Assembly (NCBI GenBank): GCA_965279735.1
Contig: OZ257260.1
Coordinates: 992,001 to 1,056,000 of the forward strand
Length of the DNA: 64,000 nt
Reading direction: 5' to 3'
Source of the DNA: CAIUGU01 sp965279735
Lineage (GTDB): Bacteria > Pseudomonadota > Gammaproteobacteria > Steroidobacterales > Steroidobacteraceae
In this document: positions 32,358 through 40,863 of the stretch, in pieces
How positions within the stretch are numbered: position 1 is the stretch's first letter
Layout: every line of letters begins with the position of its first letter
Position numbers and translations under genes: made by a program
The notes under the pieces: model-generated
The model's input: only the letters and a program-made list of their open reading frames with translations
Database searches by the model: none
What the model was told of the DNA's origin: nothing

Positions 32358-33205
32358 TGACGATGGAAGTCATATCCCGACCGGACGACATGCGGGAGCT
32401 GCTGCGGACGTGGCGTGCAAAAGGGGAGCGCATTGCGCTCGTGCCCACGATGGGCAATCTGCACGCGGGGCATGGCCACCTCGCGCGCGAAGCGGGCAAA
32501 CGTGCGGATCGTGTCGCTGTCAGTATCTTCGTCAATCCGCTGCAGTTCGGGCCGAAGGAAGATTTCGACAAGTATCCGCGGACACCGGAAGCAGACCAGA
32601 AGCTGCTCGAAAGCCTGAACGTTGATCTGCTGTTCACGCCGTCAGTGCTGGACATGTATCCGCGCGGCAAGGAATCGTCCACGCTGGTCGACGTTCCCGA
32701 TCTGTCCACCATTCTGTGCGGCCATTTTCGCCCGGGGCATTTCATCGGCGTGGCGACGGTCGTCGCGAAACTTTTCAATCTCGTGCAGGCCGACAGCGCG
32801 CTGTTTGGCGAAAAAGATTTCCAGCAGCTCGCGATCATCCGGCGCATGGCTGAAGACCTGTGCATCCCGACGGAGATCATCGGCATTCCGACCATTCGTG
32901 AACCGGACGGCCTTGCGATGAGTTCACGCAATCGCTACCTCACGCCGGAGCAAAGGCAGATTGCGCCTGTTCTTCACGCCACGCTGGACGAAGCGCGCGC
33001 TGCCGTGCTGGCCGGTGCTGAAGACATCGCTGCCATCGAAGCCAGGGGAACCGCTGCGCTTTTGAAGAATGGATTTCGCCCTGACTATTTTGCTGTCAGG
33101 GATGCGTACACGCTGCTGCCGCCCGTATCCCGGACGCATGAGCGCGTGATTCTGGTAGCGGCGTGGCTTGGCCGGGCCCGGTTGCTCGATAACGTCAGGA
33201 TTTAG
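32357..33205 (+). CDS. panC: Pantothenate synthetase
   Basis: A 282-residue ATP-dependent ligase joining pantoate and beta-alanine. The class I nucleotidyltransferase signatures are present: PTMGNLHAGHGHLA (HxGH), SIFVNPLQFGPKEDF, FGEKDFQQLAIIRRM and AMSSRNRYL (KMSKS-like). ATG at 32357 overlaps the panB stop by one base. Its 3' end overlaps the end of the convergent queG gene by 11 bases. Confidence 0.96.
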   Translation: MTMEVISRPDDMRELLRTWRAKGERIALVPTMGNLHAGHGHLAREAGKRADRVAVSIFVNPLQFGPKEDFDKYPRTPEADQKLLESLNVDLLFTPSVLDMYPRGKESSTLVDVPDLSTILCGHFRPGHFIGVATVVAKLFNLVQADSALFGEKDFQQLAIIRRMAEDLCIPTEIIGIPTIREPDGLAMSSRNRYLTPEQRQIAPVLHATLDEARAAVLAGAEDIAAIEARGTAALLKNGFRPDYFAVRDAYTLLPPVSRTHERVILVAAWLGRARLLDNVRI

Positions 33206-34289
33206 GAATATCGCCCAGGGCTTGCTGCGCCAGCGCCCATTCCACATGTTCTTTCACGAGCGGTGATACGTGATTGCGCTGCTGCTCCAGCGCCGCAATC
33301 ACAGCCGTCGAATGCGGTGCGTTGCCCAAAGCCACCGCGACATTCCTGAGCCAGCTCTCGTAGCCGATCCGCCGAATGGCGCTGCCTTCCGTGCGCGAGA
33401 GGAATTCGCTCTCCGTCCACGCCATGAGCTCAACCAGTTGGGGTGCATCGAGACCGTTTCGCGGCACGAAATCCGGTTCCGCAGAAACCTTTGCGTATTT
33501 GTTCCACGGACAGACGAGCTGGCAGTCATCGCAGCCATAGATGCGGTTGCCGAGCGCCTTGCGGAATTCAACGGGAATGGCGGTCTTGAGTTCGATGGTG
33601 AGATAGGAAATGCAGCGTGTCGCGTCGAGTTCGTACGGACCGACGATGGCCTGCGTTGGGCAGATGTCGATGCAGGCGTGACAGGTTCCGCAATGCGCGG
33701 TTGCGGGTGCGTCCTCGGGTAACGACAGGTCCGTAAGGATTTCGCCCAGAAAAAACCACGAGCCCGCGTGACGATTGAGCAGGTTGGTGTGTTTGCCGAT
33801 CCAGCCCAGGCCGGCGTTTCGCGCCAGCGCTTTTTCGAGCACGGGCGCACTGTCGACGAATGCTCGACCGCCCTGGGATTCGGCCACGGTGGCGATGCGG
33901 TCTGCCAGGCGTGCGAGTCGTGTGCGCAGAACCTTGTGATAGTCGCGGCCGAGCGCGTAGCGGGAAACATAGCCCAGTGAGGGATTTTCCAGCACCTGTT
34001 CGGCGGGCGCTGCATCCGGCGGCAGATAGTCCATGCGGGCCGAGATCACGCTCACCGTACCGGGAATGAGCTCGGCAGGGCGGGCGCGTTTGAGGCCATG
34101 CCGTTCCATGTAGTCCATCGATCCATGGCGTTTCTGCCCCAGCCACGCGGCGAGATAGCGTTCGTCATCGGCCAGCGTGATGCCCGTGATCCCGATCTGC
34201 TGAAAGCCGAGCTCCTTGCCCCAGCCCTTGATCTGCAGCGCCAGTCGCGCACGTGCGTGTGGATCGGAGGTGGGAGTCATGGAAGTCAT
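33195..34289 (-). CDS. queG: Epoxyqueuosine reductase
   Basis: A 364-residue cobalamin-dependent iron-sulfur enzyme performing the last step of queuosine synthesis in tRNA. FVDSAPVLEKALARNAGLGWIGK carries the catalytic Asp neighbourhood. Two [4Fe-4S] clusters are bound by CGTCHACIDICPTQAI and CDDCQLVCPWN, and a HEAT-like C-terminus follows (about residues 300-360). It is divergent from nnr, exactly as yjeS/yjeF in E. coli. An in-frame ATG three codons later (34280) is an alternative start. The queuosine link is shared with the YhhQ transporter at 12.3 kb. Confidence 0.94.
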   Translation of the reverse strand: MTSMTPTSDPHARARLALQIKGWGKELGFQQIGITGITLADDERYLAAWLGQKRHGSMDYMERHGLKRARPAELIPGTVSVISARMDYLPPDAAPAEQVLENPSLGYVSRYALGRDYHKVLRTRLARLADRIATVAESQGGRAFVDSAPVLEKALARNAGLGWIGKHTNLLNRHAGSWFFLGEILTDLSLPEDAPATAHCGTCHACIDICPTQAIVGPYELDATRCISYLTIELKTAIPVEFRKALGNRIYGCDDCQLVCPWNKYAKVSAEPDFVPRNGLDAPQLVELMAWTESEFLSRTEGSAIRRIGYESWLRNVAVALGNAPHSTAVIAALEQQRNHVSPLVKEHVEWALAQQALGDIPKS

Positions 34290-34304
34290 GGCGTCGTCAG
34301 TATA

Positions 34305-35795
34305 ATGATCCGCATGCAAGACCTGCCCATCGCCGTGCATTCCGTCGCCCAGGTTCGCGCCATCGACCGGCAGGCGATCGAGCAGCTCCATATTCCGGGT
34401 TACGGGCTCATGCAGCGGGCGGGCGAAGCGGCGCTTGCTGCCATCCGTAAATACTGGCCTGCGGCGGAACATCTTCTTGTCGCGTGCGGAGTCGGGAACA
34501 ACGCAGGCGACGGCTATGTGCTGGCGCGGCTTGCGCGGGCGCAGGACCTGCAAGTCACAGTGATCGCGTATGGAGCGCCGGAAAAGCTGGCAGAGGATGC
34601 GCTGACCGCATATCGCGATTTTCGGGACCAGGGCGGCAAGACGCGGAGCCAAAGCGATGCACTGCCCCCTGCAGATGTCATTGTCGATGCGCTGTTTGGC
34701 ACGGGGCTCTCACGAACCCTCGATGCAGAGTGGTGTCGCCGGATCGAGGCACTGAATGCAGCAGGTCCCTCGATATTCTCACTCGATGTGCCCAGCGGCC
34801 TGGATGCGGATACCGGACTGATTCGTGGCGCCGCGATTCGTGCCGAACGCACCCTCGTGTTCGTCGGGCTGAAGACCGGTCTATATCTCGGCAGCGGTCC
34901 CGATTGTTCCGGTGCAATCTGTTTCGATGATCTTGCGATTCCGTCTGCACTTGCTGCCGGGGCTGGTCAGGTTGCATCGCGAATCGATACCGCTTTTCTC
35001 GCCAGCGCACTGCCGCCGCGTCGCAGAACGGCCAACAAGGGTGACTATGGGCACGTGCTGCTGATCGCTGGTGGTGAAGGCATGGCAGGAGCTGCCAGTC
35101 TCGCGGGCGAAGCCTGTCTGCGTGCAGGCGCAGGGAAAGTGACGGTTGCCACGCGGGCTGCCAATGTCACGGCGATTGTCGCGGGCCGGCCTGAATTGAT
35201 GGTGCGCGCGATCGAGAACCAGGAGGAGCTGGGCTCGCTTTTCAGATCCGTCGATCTCGTTGCCATCGGTCCCGGCCTGGGAAAGGACGCGTGGGCCCAG
35301 GCAGTCTTCGAGGCGGCGATGGCCTCGGACAAGCCCCTTGTCGTGGATGCGGACGCGCTGAATCTGCTGGCTTTACAGCCGCGGCGGCGGGATGACTGGA
35401 TTCTCACTCCCCATCCAGGTGAGGCAGGTCGCTTGCTGGGTACGAGTGCGGCCGCTGTGCAGTCCGACCGGCTCTCGGCGGCGACCGTGTTGGCAGATCG
35501 CTATGGTGGCGTAGTGGTGCTGAAAGGAGCGGGCACTCTGGTGGCTCGCAGCGGAGACACACTGGCGCTATGTGACCGCGGCAATCCCGGCATGGCGGCG
35601 CCGGGAATGGGCGATGTGCTGACCGGGGTGATTGCAGCGCTCGCCGCGCAGACGAAAGACCCATGGGTCGCGGCAAGAGCAGGGGTCCTGGCGCATGCGC
35701 TGGCCGGCGATGCGGCGGCTCAAAAAGGCGAACGCGGCCTGCTAGCCAGCGATCTGTTCGTTCACCTCGCCGCCTGCGTGAATCCCGTCCGATGA
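34305..35795 (+). CDS. nnr: Bifunctional NAD(P)HX epimerase/dehydratase
   Basis: A 496-residue fusion enzyme that repairs hydrated NAD(P)H. The N-terminal half is the epimerase (YjeF_N; VACGVGNNAGDGYVLARLA, VDALFGTGLSR, SLDVPSGLDADTG). The C-terminal half is the ADP/ATP-dependent dehydratase (NKGDYGHVLLIAGG, ILTPHPGEAGRLL, NPGMAAPGMGDVLTGVIAAL). Two in-frame ATGs (34305, 34314) follow a perfect TATAAT at 34301-34306 that overlaps the first, so a short or leaderless transcript starting near 34314 is possible. It overlaps tsaE by 4 bases. Confidence 0.93.
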   Translation: MIRMQDLPIAVHSVAQVRAIDRQAIEQLHIPGYGLMQRAGEAALAAIRKYWPAAEHLLVACGVGNNAGDGYVLARLARAQDLQVTVIAYGAPEKLAEDALTAYRDFRDQGGKTRSQSDALPPADVIVDALFGTGLSRTLDAEWCRRIEALNAAGPSIFSLDVPSGLDADTGLIRGAAIRAERTLVFVGLKTGLYLGSGPDCSGAICFDDLAIPSALAAGAGQVASRIDTAFLASALPPRRRTANKGDYGHVLLIAGGEGMAGAASLAGEACLRAGAGKVTVATRAANVTAIVAGRPELMVRAIENQEELGSLFRSVDLVAIGPGLGKDAWAQAVFEAAMASDKPLVVDADALNLLALQPRRRDDWILTPHPGEAGRLLGTSAAAVQSDRLSAATVLADRYGGVVVLKGAGTLVARSGDTLALCDRGNPGMAAPGMGDVLTGVIAALAAQTKDPWVAARAGVLAHALAGDAAAQKGERGLLASDLFVHLAACVNPVR

Positions 35796-36280
35796 TCGTG
35801 AGCGTTCCCACTGCCGATGACATGCGCGAACTGGGCCGCCAGCTCGGTCGGGAGTTGCTCAATGCCGGCCCGGTGCCGCAGGTGATCGCCCTGAATGGCG
35901 ATCTGGGGGCGGGCAAGACAACTTTCGTTGCCGGCGTGCTCGCGGGGATGGGCGTGACCGGAGCGGTTCGCAGTCCTACTTACACGCTGATCGAGCCGTA
36001 TGAAGCCGGCGGGCGGTTCGTCTACCACCTGGATCTGTATCGGTTGACGGGGCCGCAGGATCTTGAGCCGCTCGGGTTGCGCGATCTGCATGCGAATGAC
36101 AGCACATTGCTGATCGAATGGGCGGCGCGAGGCGGGGCTGCCTTGCCACCTGTGGATCTGTCGTTGCGATTCACTTACGTCGACACCGGTGTATCGGATG
36201 GCGGCGCTTCCCGCGAAGTTGAAGTCGATGCGCGCAGTTCAGCGGGGCATCGGCTCATCGCTGCGCTGGTCAGGAAATAG
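35792..36280 (+). CDS. tsaE: tRNA t6A synthesis ATPase TsaE
   Basis: A 162-residue P-loop ATPase needed with TsaB, TsaC and TsaD for N6-threonylcarbamoyl-adenosine in ANN-decoding tRNAs. Walker A LNGDLGAGKTTFVAGVLAG and the SPTYTLIEPYE and HLDLYRL motifs are diagnostic, as is LIEWAARGG. The start overlaps the nnr stop (ATGA). The order nnr-tsaE-amidase-mutL matches E. coli. Confidence 0.94.
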   Translation: MIVSVPTADDMRELGRQLGRELLNAGPVPQVIALNGDLGAGKTTFVAGVLAGMGVTGAVRSPTYTLIEPYEAGGRFVYHLDLYRLTGPQDLEPLGLRDLHANDSTLLIEWAARGGAALPPVDLSLRFTYVDTGVSDGGASREVEVDARSSAGHRLIAALVRK

Positions 36281-36341
36281 CCAGATATTCACCCTCACGT
36301 TTCCCACGTATCTCCATAATTTATATTGAAAACTTGAAGCC

Positions 36342-37637
36342 ATGCGCGGTACAGTACTGCCCATGGCTCGCAAGTCGGCGCTTATTCTGATCGGGTCTCG
36401 CTGGGCAGCATTAGTTGCCCTGCTGATAGCTTGCGCCACGCCGCTCCTTCCGTCGCAAGCGAACGCTGCAGCCGCGCTAATCAAGGACGTGCGTCTGTGG
36501 GCAGGGCCTGACAGCACCCGCATCGTGTTTGATGTCTCCGCACAGGTTAAGCCCGCGGTCTTCGCGCTCTCCAATCCTGATCGCGTCGTGATCGATCTGC
36601 CGAACGCCCAGTTCACCGCCGCCAGCAAATCGCTGCCTGCAGGCCAAGGCTTGGTGAAGAACGTGCGTGCGTCTCCGCGTGACAAAGGCGTCATGCGTGT
36701 GGTGCTTGAAGTCTCCGCACCTGTGGAGCCCAAGAGTTTTGTTGCGCTTCCCAGCGGTCCCTATGGACACCGTGTCGTACTCGACCTCACGCCTGTCACA
36801 GCAGTAGCTGCCATTCCGGTTCCGGTTGCGCCGAAGGTCACCAAGACCGTGCCCGTCGATGCGGATCGCGACATCGTGATTGCCATCGATGCGGGTCATG
36901 GGGGTGAGGATCCTGGCGCAAGCGGCCGTCGCGGCACGCGGGAGAAAGATGTGACGCTCGCAATCGCACGTCGCCTCAAGGAACGGATCGACCGCGAGCC
37001 GGGCATGCGGGCTGTCCTCACACGCGATGGCGATTACTTCATCGCGCTGCGTGAACGCATCAATCGCGCACGCAAGCAGCAGGCGGACATGTTTGTGTCA
37101 GTGCATGCGGACGCCGTGCGCGACCGCAGCGTGGCGGGGTCTTCCGTGTATGTGCTCTCTGCACGCGGCGCTACCAACGAAGCTTCGAAGTGGCTCGCCG
37201 ACCAGGAAAACGCGGCCGACCTCATCGGGGGTATTTCGCTGGACGGCAAGGACGACGTTCTGAAGTCGGTGCTGCTCGACCTGTCGCAGGGCGCGAGCAT
37301 GAGCGCGAGCACCGAGGCCGCGGAAAATGTATTGCAGCAGCTCGATCGCATTGGCAACGTTCGCCGTCGCGCCGTGCAGAATGCCGGCTTCGTGGTGCTG
37401 AAGTCGCCGGATATTCCCTCGATGCTGGTCGAGACGGCCTTCATTTCCAATGTCGATGAAGAGGCCAAGCTGAAGGATTCCCGTCACCAGCAACGTCTGG
37501 CAGAGGCCATCTACCAGGGCGTGCGTTCCTATTTCGACACCAATCCGCCTCCCGGCACCCTGCTGGCGAAGGTGAGGACGCGTCAGCGTCTGGCGCAGGA
37601 TTCAGGCGCCGCTCCATCAGGCGGCGTCAGGCAGTAG
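36342..37637 (+). CDS. N-acetylmuramoyl-L-alanine amidase with AMIN domain
   Basis: A 431-residue periplasmic cell-wall amidase (AmiB/AmiC type) that cleaves septal peptidoglycan. It has a signal peptide to about residue 43, an AMIN domain (about residues 45-150, IKDVRLWAGPDSTRIVFDVS) and a zinc Amidase_3 domain (from about residue 180). The zinc-site motifs IDAGHGGEDPGASG, MFVSVHADA and VLKSPDIPSMLVETAFISN are visible. It lacks the C-terminal LysM domain of E. coli AmiB. It lies 61 bases after tsaE; a second in-frame ATG at 36363 could be the start. Confidence 0.93.
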   Translation: MRGTVLPMARKSALILIGSRWAALVALLIACATPLLPSQANAAAALIKDVRLWAGPDSTRIVFDVSAQVKPAVFALSNPDRVVIDLPNAQFTAASKSLPAGQGLVKNVRASPRDKGVMRVVLEVSAPVEPKSFVALPSGPYGHRVVLDLTPVTAVAAIPVPVAPKVTKTVPVDADRDIVIAIDAGHGGEDPGASGRRGTREKDVTLAIARRLKERIDREPGMRAVLTRDGDYFIALRERINRARKQQADMFVSVHADAVRDRSVAGSSVYVLSARGATNEASKWLADQENAADLIGGISLDGKDDVLKSVLLDLSQGASMSASTEAAENVLQQLDRIGNVRRRAVQNAGFVVLKSPDIPSMLVETAFISNVDEEAKLKDSRHQQRLAEAIYQGVRSYFDTNPPPGTLLAKVRTRQRLAQDSGAAPSGGVRQ

Positions 37638-37663
37638 ACCTGTCTGTTATCCTGCGGGGCTTC

Positions 37664-39445
37664 ATGGCCATCCGCATTCTCCCAGAGCAGCTCATCCACC
37701 AGATTGCCGCCGGCGAAGTCGTCGAGCGGCCCGCTTCCGTCGTGAAGGAGCTGGTCGAAAACAGCCTCGACGCCGGTGCCACCCAGATCGATATCGATGT
37801 GGAAGAGGGTGGCGTTCGCCTCTGCCGGATCCGCGACAACGGGCACGGCATCGAACGCGACGAGCTGAACCTCGCACTGGCCAGGCATGCGACCAGCAAG
37901 ATCACGACGATCGACGATCTCGAACAGGTGGGCACGCTAGGGTTCCGGGGCGAGGCCTTGCCCAGCATTGCGTCCGTTGCACGGATGCGGCTGACTTCCC
38001 GGCCGACGGGAAGTGCAATGGGTTACGCCATCTCGGCGGACAACGGCGCATTTACGGATCCCGAGCCCGCTCCGCATCCGATCGGCACCACCGTCGAAGT
38101 ACGCGACCTGTTCTTCAACGTGCCTGCGCGCCGGAAATTCCTGCGTGCCGAGCGAACCGAGATGCAGCACCTTGAACGCACGTTGGAACGCCTTGCGTTG
38201 TCCCGTTTCGATGTCGGCTTCTCGCTGACGAGCGGACGACGCAAGATCGCGGACTATCCACGGGCCCTCGATCTTGAGCCGCGGCAGCGACGCGTCGCCG
38301 ACATCATGGGCGAGGACTTTCTCGGCAGCGCGCTGTTCATCGATCACACGTCGGGGAACATGCGGCTGTCCGGCTGGATCTGTTTGCCGACGGCGGCACG
38401 CGGCCAGGCGGACCTGCAGTATTTCTATCTGAACGGTCGCATGTTGCGTGATCGTCTGCTCGGCAACGCCGTGCGCCTCGGCTACCAGGATGTGCTCTTC
38501 GGTGGACGGCATCCCGCGTATGTACTGTTCCTCGAACTCGATCCGCGGCAGGTCGACGTGAATGCACATCCCGCCAAGCTGGAAGTGCGTTTCCGCGACG
38601 GGCGCTTCGTTCACGATTTCGTGTTTCGCACGATCGAACGCGTGCTGCGCGATACGCGGCCGGGTGCAGAGAATGCGTTGCCGCCACCGACCAACGTCAA
38701 TGCATTGCTCGGGGCTGCGGGCCACGCAGGCATGTGGCCTGCGCAGGTCGGCAACGGAACGCAATATCGACATCAGGCCGCCTTGAGCTTGCCGGTGCTG
38801 GAGCGAGCGCCTGCGAATTACTCGATCGCGCATGCCAATGAGCCACAGGCGCCGCAGGAAATTCCGCCACTCGGATTTGCGATTGCGCAGCTGCACGGTG
38901 TGTACATCCTCGCGCAGGCACCGGATGGATTGATCCTGGTCGACATGCATGCCGCTCATGAACGGACATTGTATGAGCGGATGAAAACAGCCCTGACGGC
39001 GGGCAATGTCCCCAGCCAGCCGTTGCTGGTGCCTATCGCCTGCGCGCTGACGTCAGCGGATGCGGATCTCGTGGAAGAGCATGCGGGGCCCTTGAAGGTC
39101 ACGGGATTCGACGTCGAGCGATCGGGTCCGAAAGCCGTGCTGATCCGTGCTGTTCCCGCGGCGCTGGCGCGCCTCGATGCAACGGACCTCCTCACTGCGC
39201 TCATTGCCGATCTGCGCGAGCATGGCGCGACGCGAAAGGTCGATGCGGCTATCAACGAAATGCTGGGCACGATGGCGTGTCACGCCGCGGTTCGTGCCAA
39301 TCGCAATCTTGACGTGCAGGAGATGAATGCGCTGCTCCGGGAAATGGAGCGCACGGTCCGCGCGGATCAATGCAACCACGGTCGGCCTACCTGGACCTCG
39401 GTGAGCATGCCGGATCTCGATCGACTGTTCCTGCGCGGCCGGTAA
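37664..39445 (+). CDS. mutL: DNA mismatch repair protein MutL
   Basis: A 593-residue MutL. The N-terminal GHKL ATPase has RILPEQLIHQIAAGEVVERPA, VKELVENSLDAGA, RDNGHGIERDEL and TLGFRGEALPSIASV. A transducer domain follows with the ATP-lid partner VDVNAHPAKLEVRF. The C-terminal dimerisation domain (about residues 400-593) begins after a Pro/Ala-rich linker and ends with DQCNHGRPTWTSVSMPDLDRLF. The C-terminal DQHAAHER-like element appears as VDMHAAHERTLYERM. It sits between the amidase and miaA, as in E. coli. Confidence 0.96.
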   Translation: MAIRILPEQLIHQIAAGEVVERPASVVKELVENSLDAGATQIDIDVEEGGVRLCRIRDNGHGIERDELNLALARHATSKITTIDDLEQVGTLGFRGEALPSIASVARMRLTSRPTGSAMGYAISADNGAFTDPEPAPHPIGTTVEVRDLFFNVPARRKFLRAERTEMQHLERTLERLALSRFDVGFSLTSGRRKIADYPRALDLEPRQRRVADIMGEDFLGSALFIDHTSGNMRLSGWICLPTAARGQADLQYFYLNGRMLRDRLLGNAVRLGYQDVLFGGRHPAYVLFLELDPRQVDVNAHPAKLEVRFRDGRFVHDFVFRTIERVLRDTRPGAENALPPPTNVNALLGAAGHAGMWPAQVGNGTQYRHQAALSLPVLERAPANYSIAHANEPQAPQEIPPLGFAIAQLHGVYILAQAPDGLILVDMHAAHERTLYERMKTALTAGNVPSQPLLVPIACALTSADADLVEEHAGPLKVTGFDVERSGPKAVLIRAVPAALARLDATDLLTALIADLREHGATRKVDAAINEMLGTMACHAAVRANRNLDVQEMNALLREMERTVRADQCNHGRPTWTSVSMPDLDRLFLRGR

Positions 39446-39458
39446 GCCGGAATTTCCT

Positions 39459-40385
39459 GTGCCGCGCGCCATTCTGCTGATGGGGCCTACCGGCGCCGGC
39501 AAGACGGACCTTGCCATCGAACTGGCTGCGACCTTCCCCGTGGAAATCATCAGCGTCGATTCGGCCCTCGTGTATCGCGGCCTCGACATCGGGACGGGCA
39601 AGCCCGACCGGGCGACGCTTGAAAAAGTGCCTCACCACCTGGTCGATATCCTCGATCCCGCCGAGCCTTACTCGGCAGGCCAGTTTGTCCGGGATGCCGT
39701 GCGACTGATGGCGGACATTCACGGTCGTGGACGAGTCCCGCTGCTGGTCGGCGGCACGATGCTGTATTTCCGGGCACTCACGCGGGGCATGGCGGAGTTG
39801 CCGTCAGCCGATCCGGAAATCCGCGCTCACATTGAAGCGGAAGCAGCCGTTCTGGGCTGGCCGACGCTGCATGGACAGCTCGCTGTCATCGATCCGCAGG
39901 CGGCCTCGCGCATTCTTCCCAATGATGCGCAGCGGATACAGCGGGCTTTGGAAGTGTTCCGGATCACGGGCCAGCCCCTGTCGCATTGGCAGTCGATGAC
40001 GCAGCCCGCGGCACCCGAAGTGGAATACCACCGAATTGCCTGGGGGCCTGCCGATCGCGCCCTGTTGTATGAGCGGATCGAGCGGCGGTTTCACGGCATG
40101 CTCGCCGCCGGTTTCCTCGAAGAAGTACGGCGTTTGCGCGCACGTTCCGACCTCGATCCGGAACTGCCGGCGCTGCGTTCGGTCGGATATCGGCAGCTGT
40201 GGAGTCATCTGGCCGGGCAGAGCACTTTCGATGAGGCCGTCGCCGCGGGAATTCTCGCGACGCGGCACCTGGCAAGACGGCAATTGATCTGGCTCCGAAA
40301 AGAACCCGGCAGCGAATGGATAGACAGCCTTGATTCCGCGGCAGCGAGCCGCATGAAGGCTTTCATGGCTCAGGTTTTTGCTTAA
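39459..40385 (+). CDS. miaA: tRNA dimethylallyltransferase
   Basis: A 308-residue MiaA that prenylates A37 of UNN-decoding tRNAs. Walker A GPTGAGKTDLAIELA, SVDSALVYRGLDIGTGKP, VGGTMLYFRALTRG and the C-terminal LATRHLARRQLIWLRKEPG are characteristic. The start codon is GTG, 13 bases after mutL. A 154-base gap to hfq follows and probably holds the hfq promoters. Confidence 0.95.
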   Translation: MPRAILLMGPTGAGKTDLAIELAATFPVEIISVDSALVYRGLDIGTGKPDRATLEKVPHHLVDILDPAEPYSAGQFVRDAVRLMADIHGRGRVPLLVGGTMLYFRALTRGMAELPSADPEIRAHIEAEAAVLGWPTLHGQLAVIDPQAASRILPNDAQRIQRALEVFRITGQPLSHWQSMTQPAAPEVEYHRIAWGPADRALLYERIERRFHGMLAAGFLEEVRRLRARSDLDPELPALRSVGYRQLWSHLAGQSTFDEAVAAGILATRHLARRQLIWLRKEPGSEWIDSLDSAAASRMKAFMAQVFA

Positions 40386-40539
40386 GTGAGGTCGTGTTGC
40401 AGAGCAAATCCTTGATAGACTGAATCCAGGCGGTCGGTCGATGGGATCAATACCTGCCGCGCTGTCCCGCAGCCGCAAGGAAGAGGCTAGCTGTAGGCGC
40501 TCGAGACAGAATAATTTTGAGATAGAACAAGGAGATAAG

Positions 40540-40797
40540 ATGATGGCTAGAGGGCAATCGCTGCAGGACCCTTTCCTGAATACCCTGCGCAAAGAGCGGG
40601 TCCCCGTGTCCATTTACCTGGTCAACGGCATCAAGCTGCAAGGTCAGATTGATTCATTCGACCAGTTCGTCGTGCTGCTCAAGAACAGCGTCAGCCAGAT
40701 GGTCTACAAGCACGCCATTTCAACCGTGGTGCCGGCTCGTGCCGTGCGGTTGCCGATGAGCGAGGAAGAAGGCGCTGGAGAGCCGAGCAGCGATTGA
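40540..40797 (+). CDS. hfq: RNA chaperone Hfq
   Basis: An 85-residue Sm-like RNA chaperone that pairs small RNAs with mRNAs. It has the conserved core SLQDPFLNTLRKERVPVSIY, the Sm1 region KLQGQIDSFDQFVVLL and the Sm2 motif YKHAISTVVPAR. The AAGGAG site 7 bases before ATG 40540 fixes the start, although the frame is open further upstream. The C-terminal tail is short (MSEEEGAGEPSSD). It is followed by hflX after 66 bases. Confidence 0.97.
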   Translation: MMARGQSLQDPFLNTLRKERVPVSIYLVNGIKLQGQIDSFDQFVVLLKNSVSQMVYKHAISTVVPARAVRLPMSEEEGAGEPSSD

Positions 40798-40863
40798 ACA
40801 CCGCTGTCTTGGATCGATGGCACACGCCTGCCGGATCGGAAGCTCCAGGGTCAGGGCGCGGCA

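Noticed and set aside
40397..40421. hfq promoter from TTGCAG and TAGACT
   Set aside because: The spacing is only 13 bases; a promoter is likely in the 154-base gap but I cannot place it.
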